Shown: one piece after another, positions 1 to 13,075 of the stretch | How the letters are laid out: every line of letters starts with the position of its first letter | Numbering within the stretch: position 1 is the first letter of the stretch | Assembly: GCA_963971425.1 (NCBI GenBank) | Contig: OZ020515.1 | Location: 38,731,198 to 38,795,197 of the forward strand | Length of the DNA: 64,000 bases | Source: Bryoerythrophyllum caledonicum | Taxonomy: Eukaryota > Streptophyta > Bryopsida > Pottiales > Pottiaceae | Direction: 5' to 3' | Translations under genes and position numbers: made by a program | Notes under the pieces: model-generated | Databases searched by the model: none | What the model was told of the DNA's origin: nothing | What the model saw: only the letters and a program-made list of their open reading frames with translations

Positions 1-890
1 TTGAACCTTCATTTTTTCCTGAGTGGGCTTGCGGAATTAGACACTAATTTAGTAAGTGAAAAAATGACCACATGCACATTGCATAGTAGTCTTTATGTGA
101 GAACGCGACAATTTGCAATGCATTGGCTAAATAAAAAGTTTTAGTCAATGAGAAGAAAAAGACAAATGGTAATGTGAAAAGTATCACTATTGATGTCTTT
201 TTTACTTGCTCTGTAATGCAATTGGCCCAATGTGGCATAAAAAGACAAGTTTTGGTGGTTGGTTCATTTGATTAGAATGTAGTGACTATTTTTTGGTTGC
301 AAACTGCTTATAAAAAGGAATCATGGATCTTTCGGGATATGAAAAAGGAAGGACAAATTTGGGACTTTATTTACCATGTTGAATAAGACACTGATTTGGT
401 TGGTGAAAAAGATGACTACATGCATTGTAGTGACATGTGAAAAAGTTGACTAGATGCAATGCATTGACTTCGTAAAAAGAATAATCCATTGACAAGGTGG
501 AAAGAGTGATCAACTTTGACAATAATTTAGCACAACTTTTATTTGATAAAAGAAAGGTAATCATTCATTGAGTGCATGACATATGTATGATAAAAAAGTG
601 TTGAGTCTATTGAATTATATAATAAAACAGGACAATTTATAGAAACCCAATAAATATTGTAGTGACTTTTTAGACTGCAATCAAAATGGTTAGTGAAAAT
701 TACGACAATATGCATTGTATGTGAAATTGATGTTTAATGTAGTATTAGGGTAACAAAAAATTGGACTTGACAACAAAGTTTGAATAAAGAAAGAGTGTAC
801 TCAAGTCAACCTTGACAATTAAGACTATTAAGGCAAGCTTAGTCGAGTCAACACAAATTACAACTTCTTCTTCTTCTTCTTCTTCCCCTT
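1..890. repeat. Degenerate dispersed repeat, no gene seen
   Basis: AT-rich DNA without a recognisable coding region. A motif of the form 'gtgaaaaa-tgac-a-atgcattg' recurs at about 50-110, 395-475 and 685-725. The reverse complement of the same motif occurs near 32230-32290 and 32770-32850, so it belongs to a dispersed family. A short TTC microsatellite lies near 865-890. Confidence 0.45.
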
Positions 891-899
891 ATATAGTTC

Positions 900-1070
900 C
901 CCATTGATAGGGATGGGTCGGGTCATTCCAAAATATTCTTCAACGTATGAAGTGGAGGAGTGGGTATTTATGCTTCCAACTAGTGCAATAGCGTCTGTAG
1001 GGTATCCTAATCAGATATAATTGCAAGTAATCTAGCGTGGTCAATGGAGCCAAATGTGTTTTGGAAATAA

Positions 1071-1113
<43 letters not shown>

Positions 1114-3480
1114 TTGGTTTGTAAATTGTGCCTCTTTGAGTGCAGCTATTATGGTTTGAAGTTGTCTAGCGGTACTCCTTTCCGTACGGAAGCCTTCTTG
1201 ACTATCATGTAAGATTTGGTGTTTTTCTCCATATGAATATAATATGTATGTGAATGTGCTTGTGAAAAGTTTATAGATTGTATTGGCTAGAGCAATTGGT
1301 CTATGGTTAGGGAGCATTGATGGGTCACCTTTTTATATAGTAATATTGTAGAACTAGTTTTCCATGAGGTGGAGATTTGTTTTTGTTCAAATGAGTGGGA
1401 GAAGAATAGGGAGAGAAGTTCATGGAACCTATGGGGCATTAGTTTAATATGGAGTTTGGAATGCCGTCTAGCCATGGGGCTTTGTTATTGCTAGGTTTTT
1501 GAAGCACATATCATGTGGCTCGCTTCAAGAAGGTATGTAGTGGGGTTTGTGGTTGACCACGTTTATCTACAGTGAAGCCCTCAAGGTCGTGCCATGGATA
1601 TTGTCTTACCACACATGTACTAGATGGGTGGTCTGGTAATTAATTACATGTGGGTACATTAGGTTTGTTGTTTTTGGTTTGTTGGTTACATATCTCATTT
1701 GCAATGTCTTCAGGGCTAATTAGGATATTATTATATTAGTTGGGATAATTTTCTTTGGGCTAGTTTTGTATAATTGTCTGTATTTGGAGATGGTTTTTCT
1801 GATGTTTTCTTTGGTATACTTGGTAGTTATTTTCCTGGCTTGTTTGTTGGTCTCTTTTGCGATTAATGCAATATTGTCTAGCCATTCATTTGATGATGTG
1901 TGGAGAGGTGGTGGGGGTGGAATTTGGATATGTTGGAGGTTTTGTATATCTTGGCAGATGGGGTGAGTAAACCATTGTGGATTATTTATAACATTGTGGA
2001 TTGTTTTTCTGATAGTGTGGTAGGTGGCTAAGTGTTGTTTCCACTTCTTTGCGAGTTTTTTTTGGTAATAGCCTCCCTGTTTAGATGTTTTGGTTGTTAG
2101 TTAGGAATAGGTGGAGCTTTATATGTTTTTCCTAAAGTGTTGGAGATATTATTTATTAATCTGTCTAGGGTGTTGCAAGCTTCAAACCATTGATTTTGAG
2201 AGAGTTGGTCATTGTGGTTTAGAGAGTTAATAAGGAAGTTAATTTGTATAAATTTTTCTTCAAAAAAACATTGTGTTGAAATCTTGGATGTTTGAATTAG
2301 GGATGTGATTGAGTATTTGAACATTTACATTGTTTGGTGTTGTGTGTGTTTTGCTAATGAGTGTTTTGCGGGATATTTAAATGGATTGGTGAGTGATATG
2401 AGTTTTAAATAATTTTTGTTTTTATAATGCATGTGTATTGTGCATGGTTGGGATTTAGTATGTAAAAGCCGTCTATTAAATTTAAGTCTTTATAGTCATA
2501 GCCACCATGTCCGGAGTATTGTGTATGTGTAGGAATGTATGTAAGGTTTAGGTTATTGGTGAAGTTACGCCATTGTTGATCAATGTCTTGTGGCCGGAAG
2601 AATTGGTCTCCATATTGTCTGCCAATAAGTGCAACGTCTCTATTAAAATCACCACATAATTAATATGTGTGGTTTGGATGATTGTAAATTTGAGTGGTAA
2701 TGATATTTTTTATGTCTGTGATGAGTCTAATGTTTTTTTGGGTGGGATGGCATATAAATGTAAAGTATTAGCTATGGTTGAAGGGGTTGATTATTAATTC
2801 TTAGTCCCTGTAGGTATAAGGAGATATGCATTGATGTGGGGATTTAACGATGTTGCTAGGGAATGCATATGATTTGTGTATTAGTGTGAGAAGGACACAG
2901 TGGCCTAGTGTATATGGACGGCGTTGTTGGATGCAACGTATGAGTGCATGGGTATTATTAAAGATGAATTTATAGTTAGGAAAAATTCATTGTATATATT
3001 TAGTGGATTTTGTGGGTGTGAGTTTAGTTTCTTGGATGGCAATAATGGCAGGGAGAGTATTGTTGTATGTGGTAAGATTTTGGATGTATGGGAGGGCACT
3101 GTTGACGGATGAAACATTCCATGTTAGAATAGATGTGGTGTTGTTTATTGTGTTTGTGTTGTGATTTAGAAGGGGGATGTATGGGGGCAATGGAGGTGGG
3201 TGTGAGTATTATGGTATAGGTTCAAAGCATCTCAATGATTCATTAATTAGTTCATTGGAGGGGAATGGAATTTTTTGTTTTATTGTGTTTTGCATTGAGG
3301 GTGGGTTTTGATTGTGGATGAAGTCGTATAGTTTTTAATGAATTGAATATTTATAATGTATAATGTCTTGATTTTCTTCAATGAATATTTTATTTGGGTG
3401 CTTTGTGATAATGTGTCGTTTGGGTGGATTATTTAGGGCGGCTAGTTTGTTTAGGAGAGTGTTGGTCCATTGTATTACTC
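900..3480 (-). mobile_element. Degenerate non-LTR (LINE) retrotransposon remnant
   Basis: Read on the minus strand, two LINE domains survive in the right order. An AP-like endonuclease (about 3190-2400) shows LTWNVSSVNSAL, then IQETKL, then GDFNRDV, and a region around YSGHGGYDY with LIDGFYI at the position of the usual endonuclease C-terminal motif. A reverse-transcriptase start (about 1475-915) shows LYKKGDP, NHRPIALANTIYK and QEGFRTERST. Stops and frameshifts are scattered through both, and the RT breaks off before the catalytic YxDD box, so the element is dead and 3'-truncated. The conserved strings are typical of jockey/L1-type LINE proteins. The outer limits are approximate because no target duplication was found. 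Confidence 0.8.
1074..1110. repeat. (TA)n microsatellite inside the LINE RT
   Basis: A pure TA tract of about 37 bases sits within the LINE reverse-transcriptase relic and makes the Ile-Tyr run seen in translation. Confidence 0.95.
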
Positions 3481-4540
3481 TGAAGTATATATTTCAAATC
3501 AAGACACCAAAATCTTGTTTTTCAAAATTTTCAATGAAAAAGTAAAGTTTTCTTGGAAAAAACTTATGTGATCAGATAGAATTACGTATGGTTTAGAAGA
3601 TTAAATAAGAATTCAGAGCAAAAACCAATATTTATCTCTAATTAGAGAGCCGTAAAAAAATAGCTTGTTTTTTACCAATAAAAGTCAATTTAAGTTTCAA
3701 ATCTAGAATTTTCAATGATAACATGTGAACAAAATATGGTGTGAATGTGTCACAAAATTTTCAAAGTACTTCACCCCATGAACTTCACACAGGAAGTATT
3801 TTTTCCCGATTGAAATAGGATAATAAATGTTTAAAATATTCATCTCATTTTGAGTCTTGACGTTTGCATTTTCTACCGTAAATCTATGGACGACATTTTT
3901 CATTATTGAATTATAAATTTCCTCCTCTACCAGACAGCTACAACCCTTCGTTTAAGGTCACTAGGTACTTACGTCCCTGACTCTTGCGTTCTTTATTTTG
4001 TTTTGACATTTGTCCAAATAGTCTAAATGTAAACGACGGTTATAGGCGTAATTTTATTATTTAAGAAAATATAATGCAGCTCAAGGTCCACGTTTTTTTG
4101 CCCTTCTACAATGTTTTTCTTAAATTTGTAAAAAAATTTGCCTATAACCACGTGCGGGAGTCTGGAACTCCCTCTTGGTTGCCCCTATCAAAAAAATTAG
4201 TTAATTTGTGAATTTTAGTCTTAGATAACCAGAAAAGTAGTTAGTATTACGTAGAAGTAGGTTGTATAATAATTAGTGAAAGACGGTGAATCCTTCATTA
4301 GTTAATTAGTGTTAAAGTGGTGATAAAATCGGGCCTTAAAACTACCAAAGTTGTGCCCGGAAAGACCTAGAAAGAATGACCGGGAAGGATCTCTGGAACA
4401 AAACTCCAAATCACCACTTAAAGACTAAACTAACTAGTCAAAGTCTTTATCAACTAGATAGCATACTTAGTAGTGTTAGTAGTAGTTGTTAGGTTTTTAG
4501 GATTGTTGTTGTAGAGGTTTTAGTCCCCATTTATGGACAC
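3481..4540. other. No gene recognised
   Basis: AT-rich intergenic DNA. Small open frames on both strands have no recognisable motif, and I see no structural RNA or clear repeat boundary. Confidence 0.5.
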
Positions 4541-7340
4541 TTCATTTTATATGAGGAAAAGAAAAGAAAAAGAATAAAAGAAAAAAATAATAATAATAAA
4601 TAAAAAATACATACCTGGGTATCAATCCGGGTATGAACTGGTCCGGATATTAATCCAGGTATGGGCTGATACCCGACTACCCGGGTATCACCTGGGCAGC
4701 AGCAGCCGATCCCCCTCTCAACAGCCGGCCAGAATCTTTCTCCCCAAATTTGAACCCCCCTCTAGACTCCTTCCTTCTCCAGCTACTTTCCTCTCTCCTT
4801 CCCTCTCAAAATTTTTCCCTCCCCCCTCAAATTTTTCCCTCTATCTCCCTCTCTAGTTCTCTTTCTCTCTCATAGTTTCTCCCTCTCTCTATTTGGGTAT
4901 TTTTTGGAGTTGGGGTTTTGAAGAAGAAGTGGAAGAAGAAGAAGAGGAAGAAGAAGTGGAAGAAGAAGAAGAGGAAGAAGAAGTTGAAGAAGGAGATTTG
5001 TGAAGGAGATTTCAAGGTGATTGGGGAGACTTTTGGGAGGCTTCTTTAAGTGTCTTGAAGGTGGTAGAAGAGGTGTGCTCAAGCTAGGGTTTGGAAGAGA
5101 TTGGCTGCACCTAAGGTTTGGTGGTGGAGGAGCCTTTTTGACAAGTTGGTGGAGTTTCCTAGGGTTTGGTGGTGCAAGGAGGTTCGTGGCCACGGTGAGA
5201 AGATCCAAAAGACAAGAGTTGATGGAGGTTGCGGGTGCAAGAAGGAGGTGGAAATAAGTTGGGAAAAAAGATGATTCTTGCCCATGTTGGGTTTATCTTG
5301 TTTGCGCAAACTTCTTTGTTTGTTCAAACTTCTTTGTTTGTTAAGTCTTTTTCTCTCTCTTTCTACCGAGATGACCTCCGGTAACATCCTCTCCGGTCTA
5401 GAGAAAAAACCACCGGTAGAATTTATCAAGACCTTGTATGTCCTAGGTCTTAGTTTCTTGCACTTGCGAGTCTACCTTAGTGTCCCACCGTTTGGCAGAA
5501 GTATTATTTTCTATTTTCTCTACTTCCCCCCCTCATCTCTAGATCTTGCCTAATTTTTCTATCTTTTTCCTCGTCTTCCCGATCAACCGGGAAACCCTCT
5601 TCCAACTTCTTGTTTCCCAAGTCACCTCTTCAAAGTAGTCAATTGTGATGTTGTTTTATTTGCTGTATTACTAGATACGTGAGATATCTACATCCACGTT
5701 AGTCTAGTAAAGTTTTCGGGAGAAAGTACACCGGTTGTCCGGTATACTTATGTTTTCCCGGCTGGACCGGAATTCGTGATAGGTGATTGGTGTAAATATA
5801 AGGCATAACTGGGAGTGAGTCTATCCCGGACAACATGACTCCACCGATAACACGGACGCTTTCCTAGATTGACCCGAACAAGTGGGAAGGGATTGCGAAA
5901 AGAGAATACTTTGAGGAAGGTAGTTGAATTTTTGAACTCAATATTCCAATCAATCCTTCCATGGATCTACCGGGAGATAGTTCCACTCTTCCGGTTTGGT
6001 CTTCCGGTTTGGCCTTTGTTATATGTTATGTGTTATTGTTGATTTATCCCACTGGTTGATGGGATGTTGTTAAAGTTGCTAGATATAAACCCTAGGGTGA
6101 GAGTAGTGATGTCGATGGGGCCCCATCGTACACTCGGTCTCTACCACTTGAGTGGTTTCTCCGGCTACTTACTTTTGTTAGTGAATGGTTTACCGGTCTC
6201 GGACTGGGAGTCTTCTGATTTACCGATCTACTGGTAATCCGCCGGTGACTAGGCTATCTTTGATTTTAGGATCTAAATGCCATTTTGTCCTTTTGCGTAT
6301 CTACTTTTGGACGGTAGCTATTGACTTTAGTGCACTCTCTAAATGCCATTTCCACCTTTTGGAGATCTAGTTTTGGAGGGTAGCTAGTAGCCTTTGTGTA
6401 CTTAAGGAGCCTTGGGCTCTTGTGTCAAGTACTCTTCTCTTTGTTCATTTGCTGGTGTCTTGCCTTCATTGTTTGTGTCTAGAGTCTTTGTTGAGTTTGT
6501 GTGAGTAGACCGGGAGCGAGTTGAGTCCTCCTAGTGTGTCTTTGCTAGGTGTGCAAGGTTGTGACTTGTTGTGTGTTATGTGATTGAATGTAAGTAGAGA
6601 CTTCCCGAGGGTGTAGGATATCCAAGTTAGATAGGTGAAGTAAGATCCGGGATGTAGACTCTAGAGCGTTCACCGGTGGGACGGGGAAGAGTTGTTTTAT
6701 CGTATGAGATCCGGAAAGCCCACGGCTATTCATGATAGCCTTCCTTAAGTGGGAAGTGTTTGGATTGGTGGGGAGGAGGGGTGATATCCCCCCTCTTAGT
6801 ACACCGGGAGAGATCTTGGCTATGCCTAAGTCTGGAGAATTTTGGGGTTTCTATCCATGCAGTGGACGAGTTCCGACGATCCCCGTGGAAGGTTGTCTTA
6901 CTCATATGATTTGCTTAATACTAACTTATTGTGATTCTTGTATCTTCTTTGTTTGATTCATTGGGTGTGGTTGTAGTTGGAACCCGGGCTTGCGTACTCG
7001 GTTTACCGGGACAAGTTTCCGGTAGATTGTGAACATCCGTAAACCGGCTGCAACCTTTTTAACTCTTTCAAGGTGTAAGGTTAGATTGTGGATATTGTGG
7101 CCTCTGGACTGCAAGAACGGAGGGCAATGACTTTTCGGGCACTATAATAAATTACCGAAAAACTACTCTGACGCTCAACAGAGTTTAACTTAAACACTTG
7201 TGGTTACTTGTTACCGGTCACTAAGGTACCGGGGAAGCCATCTTTTGGGATGTGTTGAGGTATTAAGTGTGAAGTGTTGTTAAGATTTAAAGAGTTTGAT
7301 GCACGATAAAAATCCCTAGAAACGATCTGGTTAGGTGGGC
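4541..7340. repeat. CCGG-rich non-coding block, possible LTR or retroelement leader
   Basis: This block differs from its surroundings. It contains a pyrimidine-rich tract (4735-4880), a GAA/GGA microsatellite (about 4915-5000) and many 'accgg', 'ccggt' and 'cccggg' words up to about 7260. No gag or pol motif is visible in any frame. The texture resembles the leader and internal part of the LTR element at 13447-17535, so an old LTR or non-autonomous retroelement is plausible. No paired LTR or target duplication was found. Confidence 0.3.
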
Positions 7341-7447
7341 TCGCTTACGGTTCATTTTGGTTAACTTTGAGAATTACAAACCACTAGACTACAACACGAC
7401 GGCGATAGGCGTTTCTTTCAATTCCATAAAAAAAACTATGCAAATAA

Positions 7448-7520
7448 CCGTCATAAATTCATTACTCACTGTTTGCCGCTTGCCGTTCACCGCTTACAAG
7501 ATAACATTCCTACCTATAAC
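7448..7520. repeat. Relic of a TIR-element terminus
   Basis: Read on the minus strand, a GGAATG start followed by clustered GTGAGC/GGTGAAC-like heptamers resembles the right end of the DNA transposon at 23356-25609 (GGAATGCTAG...GTGAGCAGTGAG). It is probably a decayed fragment of that family. Confidence 0.35.
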
Positions 7521-7659
7521 ATGTATGTAGTTGAGACAAATACACTTTTCCAAATTGAAGCATAAGGCGTAATTCTAAAAAATTTAGAGTCTTGAATAGT
7601 TGACAAAGTAAAAAAATTACATTCCATCATCACAAATCCAAAATCAAAGCCAGGTTCGC

Positions 7660-7881
7660 ACTCGGCATATAAACAAGAGACTTACCTACCACAACAATAC
7701 AAAACAAACCCTCTCTCAACTAAAGACTTCAACTCTTTAAACTCCAAATGTAATGTTGTGATCAATACATGATGTATTCCTACATGATGTTGTACCCACA
7801 CAAGGTCTACCACGTGTCAAGGTCCTTGATCTACTTTGTCGGTAATCTATTGTACCCACAATAGGTCCACCACATGTTCTC
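7660..7881. repeat. Satellite-like dispersed repeat, segment 1
   Basis: First visible piece of a repeat recognised by 'acaatacaaaacaaaccctctctc', 'caatacatgatgt' and by 55-60 bp subrepeats of the type 'ccacactaggtccaccacatgtcc...ccttaatctactttgtca' (key words only). It is cut at 7881 by the copia element and resumes at 13076. Confidence 0.7.
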
Positions 7882-8129
7882 TATTAAGGTAGAGACTTGA
7901 ACATGACGAAGTCTAATGCACGAGAGATGGTTCTGGCTTGGTTAGGCCAGGTTTATATACCCATGGTTACCACGTGGTGGGTGGTAACCATCGATTACAT
8001 CTCTAACCACCTTGGTGAGTGGTTGGTTAATGAGTGTATTGGTGGTAGGTGAGGTAGTTAGGCTCTTAACTACTAACTAGTAAATGACGAACCCTGGAGT
8101 AGCTAGAGGAATCTCGTGCTATCTCAACA
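7882..8129 (-). repeat. 3' LTR of copia element 1
   Basis: 248 bp, matching 12828-13075 with 6 differences, five of them transitions, including two at CpG sites. On the minus strand it starts TGTTGAGATAGC. Its outer end is TA rather than the canonical CA. Confidence 0.95.
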
Positions 8130-8198
8130 CTCCTCCTCGAATGATATGCTTCCTCGTTAAAAAACTACCGTGTGCTACGGAGAAAAAGAGTGAAGTTA

Positions 8199-11100
8199 TC
8201 ATTCGGTTCCTAATTCTGTAAGGGTTCGCATACCAGCTATCTTGATCAACTTGCGATGTTGGTGAGCTGGTAGAGCCTTTGTGAGCATACCAGCGATATT
8301 CTCAGCTGATGCAACCTTCCTTGCTTGAATCTCCTTTGCTTTGATGAGGTCCTGTGTGTAACTGAATAGATGTGGGCTGATGTGCTTTACCCGATCGGCT
8401 TTGATGAAGCCTGAGGATACTTGTTGGATGCATGCCGCATTGTCCTCGAAAATTGTGATGGGCTCCTCCTTGATCGGTATTCTGCTCATCTAAGAGATGG
8501 CATGATGCATTGTTTGTAACCAAACCGCCTCCCGGGACGCCTCGTGAAATGCTAAAAGCTCGGCATGATTTGTTGACGTCGCGGTGATGGTCTGCTTTGT
8601 TGATCTCCAGGAAATGGGTGCTCCATTTTTGGTGAAGATGTAGCCCGTCTGTGACTTCCCGTTTGTTGGGTCAGTCTGGAAACCGGCATCTGCGTAGCCA
8701 GTGATGCTGCTGATAGTGTTCTTGCGGTAGTGAAGTACGAGGTCCTCCGTGCCGCGAAGATAGCGGAGAAAGTGCTTGATGCCGCGCCAATGCCGTTCCG
8801 TTGGTTCTTGGTTGTGGCGAGCTAATACGCTGACCGCAAATGCGATGTCCGGGCGTGTGTGGGTGGCGAGGTATAAAAGTGCTCCCACGGCCGCCAAATA
8901 CTTACTTCTGTCAAGCTCCTCCTTGTCTTCTTCGGCAGGGCGATAAGGGTCATCTTCAGTTTTGCTCTTTCCAATCATCGGAGCGGAGAGTGCGTTTGCA
9001 TCGGCCATGTTGAATATACTCAACAATTTCTTCACATACGTCTGCTGGTGGAGTAACAAACTCCCATCTGTAAAGTGCTTGATTTGGAGACCAAGACAGT
9101 ATGTTGTTCGGCCTAAAACTTTCATCTCAAACTTGTTAGTAAACATCTTTTCTACTTGTTTACTCAATGCTAATGTCCCTATAGAGTTAAGGTCATCAAC
9201 ATAGACCGCTAGAATAACAAATCATGTTGTATCTTTCAGGACAAAGACACATGGTAGTGTCGGGTGATTCGTGAACCCTAGGGATAGGAGAAAAGATTTC
9301 AGGTGATGATACCATGCGCGCCCCGCTTGCTTAAGTCCATATAGGGCTTTTTGGATTTTTAATCCGGAGAATCTCCCATGTACTGGTGGGGTTTGGTTTG
9401 TAATAAAACCAGGGGGCGGCTTAATATGAATATCGGTATCGAGGTCACCGTATAAGTAGGCAGTGACAACGTCTAGGAGTTGAGTCTTGAGTGATAATTG
9501 AACAGCTAGGCTGAGGAGATATTTAAAAGATGTGCTATCCATAACCGGTGAGTAAGTTTGTTCAAAGTCTATCCCTGGTTTCTGTGTGTAACCCTGAGCA
9601 ACTAATCGAACCTTAAATCTGAGTACATTCCCTTGTTTTTCTCTCTTGCGGGTAAAAATCAACTTGTGGCCTATGGGTTTGTCTATTAGGTCATTCACAA
9701 GGGGCCCAAATACACCGCGTTTTCTAAGCGAGTTATACTCTGCATTTATGGCTTTTTCCCAATGGGGCCAGTCAATGCTTTTATGGGCTTGTACTAACGA
9801 GGTTGGATCTGTATCTATGGTTGCTAGGCTGGATAGAAATGTCGCGACATCATCCCATGGTGTGTCGTGAGAGGTAAGACTGGTGTGTAGCACCGTACGT
9901 GCCCTGGGGCGAGGGGTAGGGTTCAGTTTCCTTTTCATAGCGGGCTCGGGAGGGGCAGGATTTCCCGATCCAGGAACTGGACTTCTAATGATACGGGGGC
10001 CGGAATGAAATCCATTTGGGATTTTATCCGCCAGGTTCTGAAGATTGATTAACTTCCTCACCTCGGAATCGGCTAATGCTGTACGCGGATCAGGGTTCAA
10101 GGTAAGCGTCTCTATGGCTTTAAAATTTAATTTTGAGTGATCCGCCTTGGACTGTGAGCTAGGGAATTTGTTTTCTACGAATCTACAATTCTGAAATCCG
10201 GCTTTGTGTATGTCGTCACTATGCGGTAGTTTGTACCTAATGACGCTCGGGGAATCATACCCAAGGTATGTCCCTCGTTGCCGGTGGGGTGTGACTGTTT
10301 TCTGCTTTGGTTCAGGTACCGGGATCCACACCTCACATCCGAATGTCCTGAGGTGTGCTACGTGGGGGGTTCTACCTGAAGCCATCTCTAGAGGTGACTG
10401 GGTCAATAACAGGGTAGGTCTGAGACGTAATAGAACAGTTGCGTGAAGGACAACATGTCCCCAAAAACTGGGTGCTAAGTTTGCGTGTATCAGGAGAGGT
10501 CTAACTATGAGCTGAACTTTCTTGATGTACGCTTCGGCTAATCCATTTTGGGAATGCTCATAAGGAGCCGAATAGGTCAATTCTATGCCTCACGCGACAC
10601 AGAAATCCTCAAAGGCCTGGGATTTGAATTCCATGGCATTATCCATGCGGAGGAAACATACGTGGTTATTGGGAAAGTGGTTTCTAAATCGGATAAGCAT
10701 CGCTAGGGTTTTCGGGAACACCATGTTCCGTGTCGTAAGTAGTGACACCTCAGCATGTCGTCCAAAAGCATCGACAAGAACAAAGAAATACTGAAACTGA
10801 CCTGATTTGGGAGTGATTGGTCTGCATATGTCGCCGTGCAAGCGATGTAGCGGAGCTGGCATCTCGGTCGGGAGTCGCCATCTTGACGGTTGACGTATGA
10901 GTTTGCCTTGTATGCATGCCGCGCACTCCTCGATCCGCTCAACATCACTTGTACATAGGTCGTGACCAATGAGTGTTGGAACCATTTTCCTCATCATGGT
11001 AGTCCCAGGGTGTCCCAGCCGGCGATGCCAGAGATCTGCCTTGGCGCTCGTGGTCATAAATGACATTTGGACACCCTCCAAGGGTAGGCGTGGGGAATCT

Positions 11101-12566
11101 TGTCCGCCACCCTCTTCTTCACCTTTGCAGGCGGGGCTAGGTATAGTTCCCATTAAGGGTAACTCATACAGGCCGTTGTCCTCCGCATGTGCGGTGGCGA
11201 GGAGTCTCTGCCCTCGCCTGAGCTCTAGAACCTCTTCATCATTCTCCACCGCAGTGGAGACGTGGATACGATTGGCCCTAAGGTCTCGGTAGTTGATCAA
11301 GCTCCGAAGGGCATCCGGGGCGTACATCGCCTTTTCATAGGTGTGGGGGGCTCCCCCGGGCAAGACTATGTTTGCCCGGCCCTCGCGAAACTTAAGAGTC
11401 CGCTTGCCTGCTATCGTGACTATGTCACATGTTTGCCACGGCTCATTTCGAGTTCCAAACTCAAAGAATGCCTGGTCTTGGAGTATCGTATGGGTGGACG
11501 CACTATCAAGCAAAGCTATTCTCGTTTTGCTTGCAGGTGACCCATAGTGGACCATATAGTTTTCAGGATCCAACCCATGAAGTGTAAGAGAGGGGGCATC
11601 AAGGGTATGTGTTTCCTTTTTTCCATCTCTTAGTGACTTCAGCTCTCGATACATGTCAACTATGTACTGAGACGCTCAACACTCCTTGACAAAGTGCCCT
11701 TGACGACCACACTTATGACATGATCCCTTCAATACCTTTCCCAATGATTGTGACGAGCTAGACGATTTGTCGGGTCTGGGTCTGTACCTGGAGTTTCGGT
11801 TTGAATGATTCCATTCATGTTTTGGGCGCCAATCTCCCTTGCTCTTCCTCCGTGGTGCCTCCAAAGCGTGAGTTTCCCTGTTGGGATTGCCTGATTTTGG
11901 TGGCGGAGTTGGCGTAGAGTTCGACTGCTTCCCTTCCTTCATCTCGGTCGCGTGTATCTCCTTGGCGGGGCGTGCTTCGGCATTCTTCAACAACATCTGC
12001 TGTTGCTTTTCTGCAAGGAGAAGATAAGACATAAGCTCTGAATGTTGGGTGAACTTCATATTGCGGTACTGCTGCGCTAGAATTGCACAAGCTGGTGGGA
12101 AGGTTGAGAGCGTCTTATCTATCATGTCAATGTCGGTGATGGTGTCGCCGCATAGCCTGAGTTGCGCCACGATCCGATGGAGTTCCGAGTTGAAGGCGAG
12201 AAAGTTCGGGAAATCAAGGACTCTGAGGCTGATCCAATCGTTGCGTGCTTGTGGCAAGAAGATGGTCTCCTCATGTTTGAAGCGCGCCTCTAATGCTGTC
12301 CACAGTTCCGCCAGGTCTTCCACTTGGATGTATTGTTGACGTAAAGATGCATTGAGGTGTCTTCGCAGTATCAGTAAGGTTTGCCACATGTACGGCGCTG
12401 GGATCTCCTTTTCAGGCTCTGTCTCCAACGTCGCGTCCAGTTCTTCCGCGTAGAGGTACGTCCTCATGTCCACGTTCCAGCCGAGGTAGTTCGACCCGTC
12501 CGGTTCAAGAGGATCGAAGAAGAGCGGCTGTATGCGGGTGTCCCGTGTGCGTGCGTGTGTCGCCAT
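8199..12566 (-). pseudogene. Copia gag-pol polyprotein with four in-frame stops
   Basis: One continuous frame of 1,456 codons from an ATG at 12566 to a stop at 8199. GAG lies at residues 1-296 and ends in a CCHC zinc knuckle (CHKCGRQGHFVKEC). The protease has LDSAST (Asp about 354). Integrase has the HHCC region (H514, H519, C548, C551), then D579, D642 and E678, a DD35E spacing. RT has LDVVTAYLYGDL, ALYGLKQAGRAWY and YVDDL. RNaseH has YADAGF, AELLA and EDNAA. Nonsense codons sit at 11676-11678 (TGA), 10590-10592 (TGA), 9222-9224 (TGA) and 8490-8492 (TAG). There is no frameshift. Every stop is one transition from a sense codon (CGA, CAG or TGG). The protein would be made as four fragments, so the copy is probably non-autonomous now. 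Confidence 0.95.
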
Positions 12567-12814
12567 GACTCTGATCTCTATCTTTTATAATTCTAGATGG
12601 TTGCCCTAATTTGTATCCGACACCCTTCCCCTAACACCCATAAGCGCAAGTCTGACCTCTACCCGAAGGTGTGCATATGTGAGTCAAAACTATGCATGGT
12701 CTGAGCTACGGATGAGAAAGACTGTGGACACCAAAAAAAAAATCAGAGTAAAAGAAAAGAAAAGAAATGAATTAACAATGATAGAGAAAAAAAAATCAGG
12801 ATATCGAGCAAAAA
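12567..12814 (-). other. Copia 1 leader
   Basis: Untranslated leader between the primer-binding site and the gag ATG. No further coding sequence is seen in it. Confidence 0.7.
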
Positions 12815-12827
12815 CGTGCTGATAACA
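12815..12827 (-). other. Putative primer-binding site of copia element 1
   Basis: Directly inside the 5' LTR, the minus strand reads TGTTATCAGCACG. This resembles the common plant TGGTATCAGAGC (initiator Met-tRNA) site but with differences, so the primer tRNA is uncertain. Confidence 0.6.
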
Positions 12828-13075
12828 TGTTAAGGTAGAGACTTGAACATGACGAAGTCTAATGCACAAGAGATGGTTCTGGCTTGGTTAGGCCAGGTTT
12901 ATATACCCATGGTTACCACGTGGTGGGTGGTAACCATTGATTACATCTCTAACCACCTTGGTGAGTGGTTGGTTATTGAGTGTATTGGTGGTAGGTGAGG
13001 TAGTTAGGCTCTTAACTACTGACTAATAAATGACGAACCCTGGAGTAGCTAGAGGAATCTCGTGCTATCTCAACA
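12828..13075 (-). repeat. 5' LTR of copia element 1
   Basis: 248 bp with TGTT...AACA ends. It would drive minus-strand transcription of the polyprotein. It contains the inverted word GGTTACCACGTGGTGGGTGGTAACC, present also in the other LTR and centred on a CACGTG (G-box-like) core. Confidence 0.93.

Larger units (their letters stand above)
7882..13075 (-). mobile_element. Nearly complete Ty1-copia LTR retrotransposon
   Basis: The element is bounded by two 248-bp LTRs (7882-8129 and 12828-13075) that differ at 6 positions. It is flanked by a perfect 5-bp target duplication TTCTC (7877-7881 and 13076-13080). It reads on the minus strand, so the 5' LTR is 12828-13075. A primer-binding-like TGTTATCAGCACG follows the 5' LTR, and a polypurine GAGGAGGAG precedes the 3' LTR. 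Domain order GAG, PR, INT, RT, RNaseH is the copia order. The 3' LTR ends in TA instead of CA. The element inserted into the satellite-like repeat, which continues on both sides. Confidence 0.96.

Noticed and set aside
5021-5257. 78-codon Gly/Arg-rich frame after the GAA-rich tract
   Set aside because: Low-complexity coding texture in a repeat-like leader. No domain, no splice or homology evidence.
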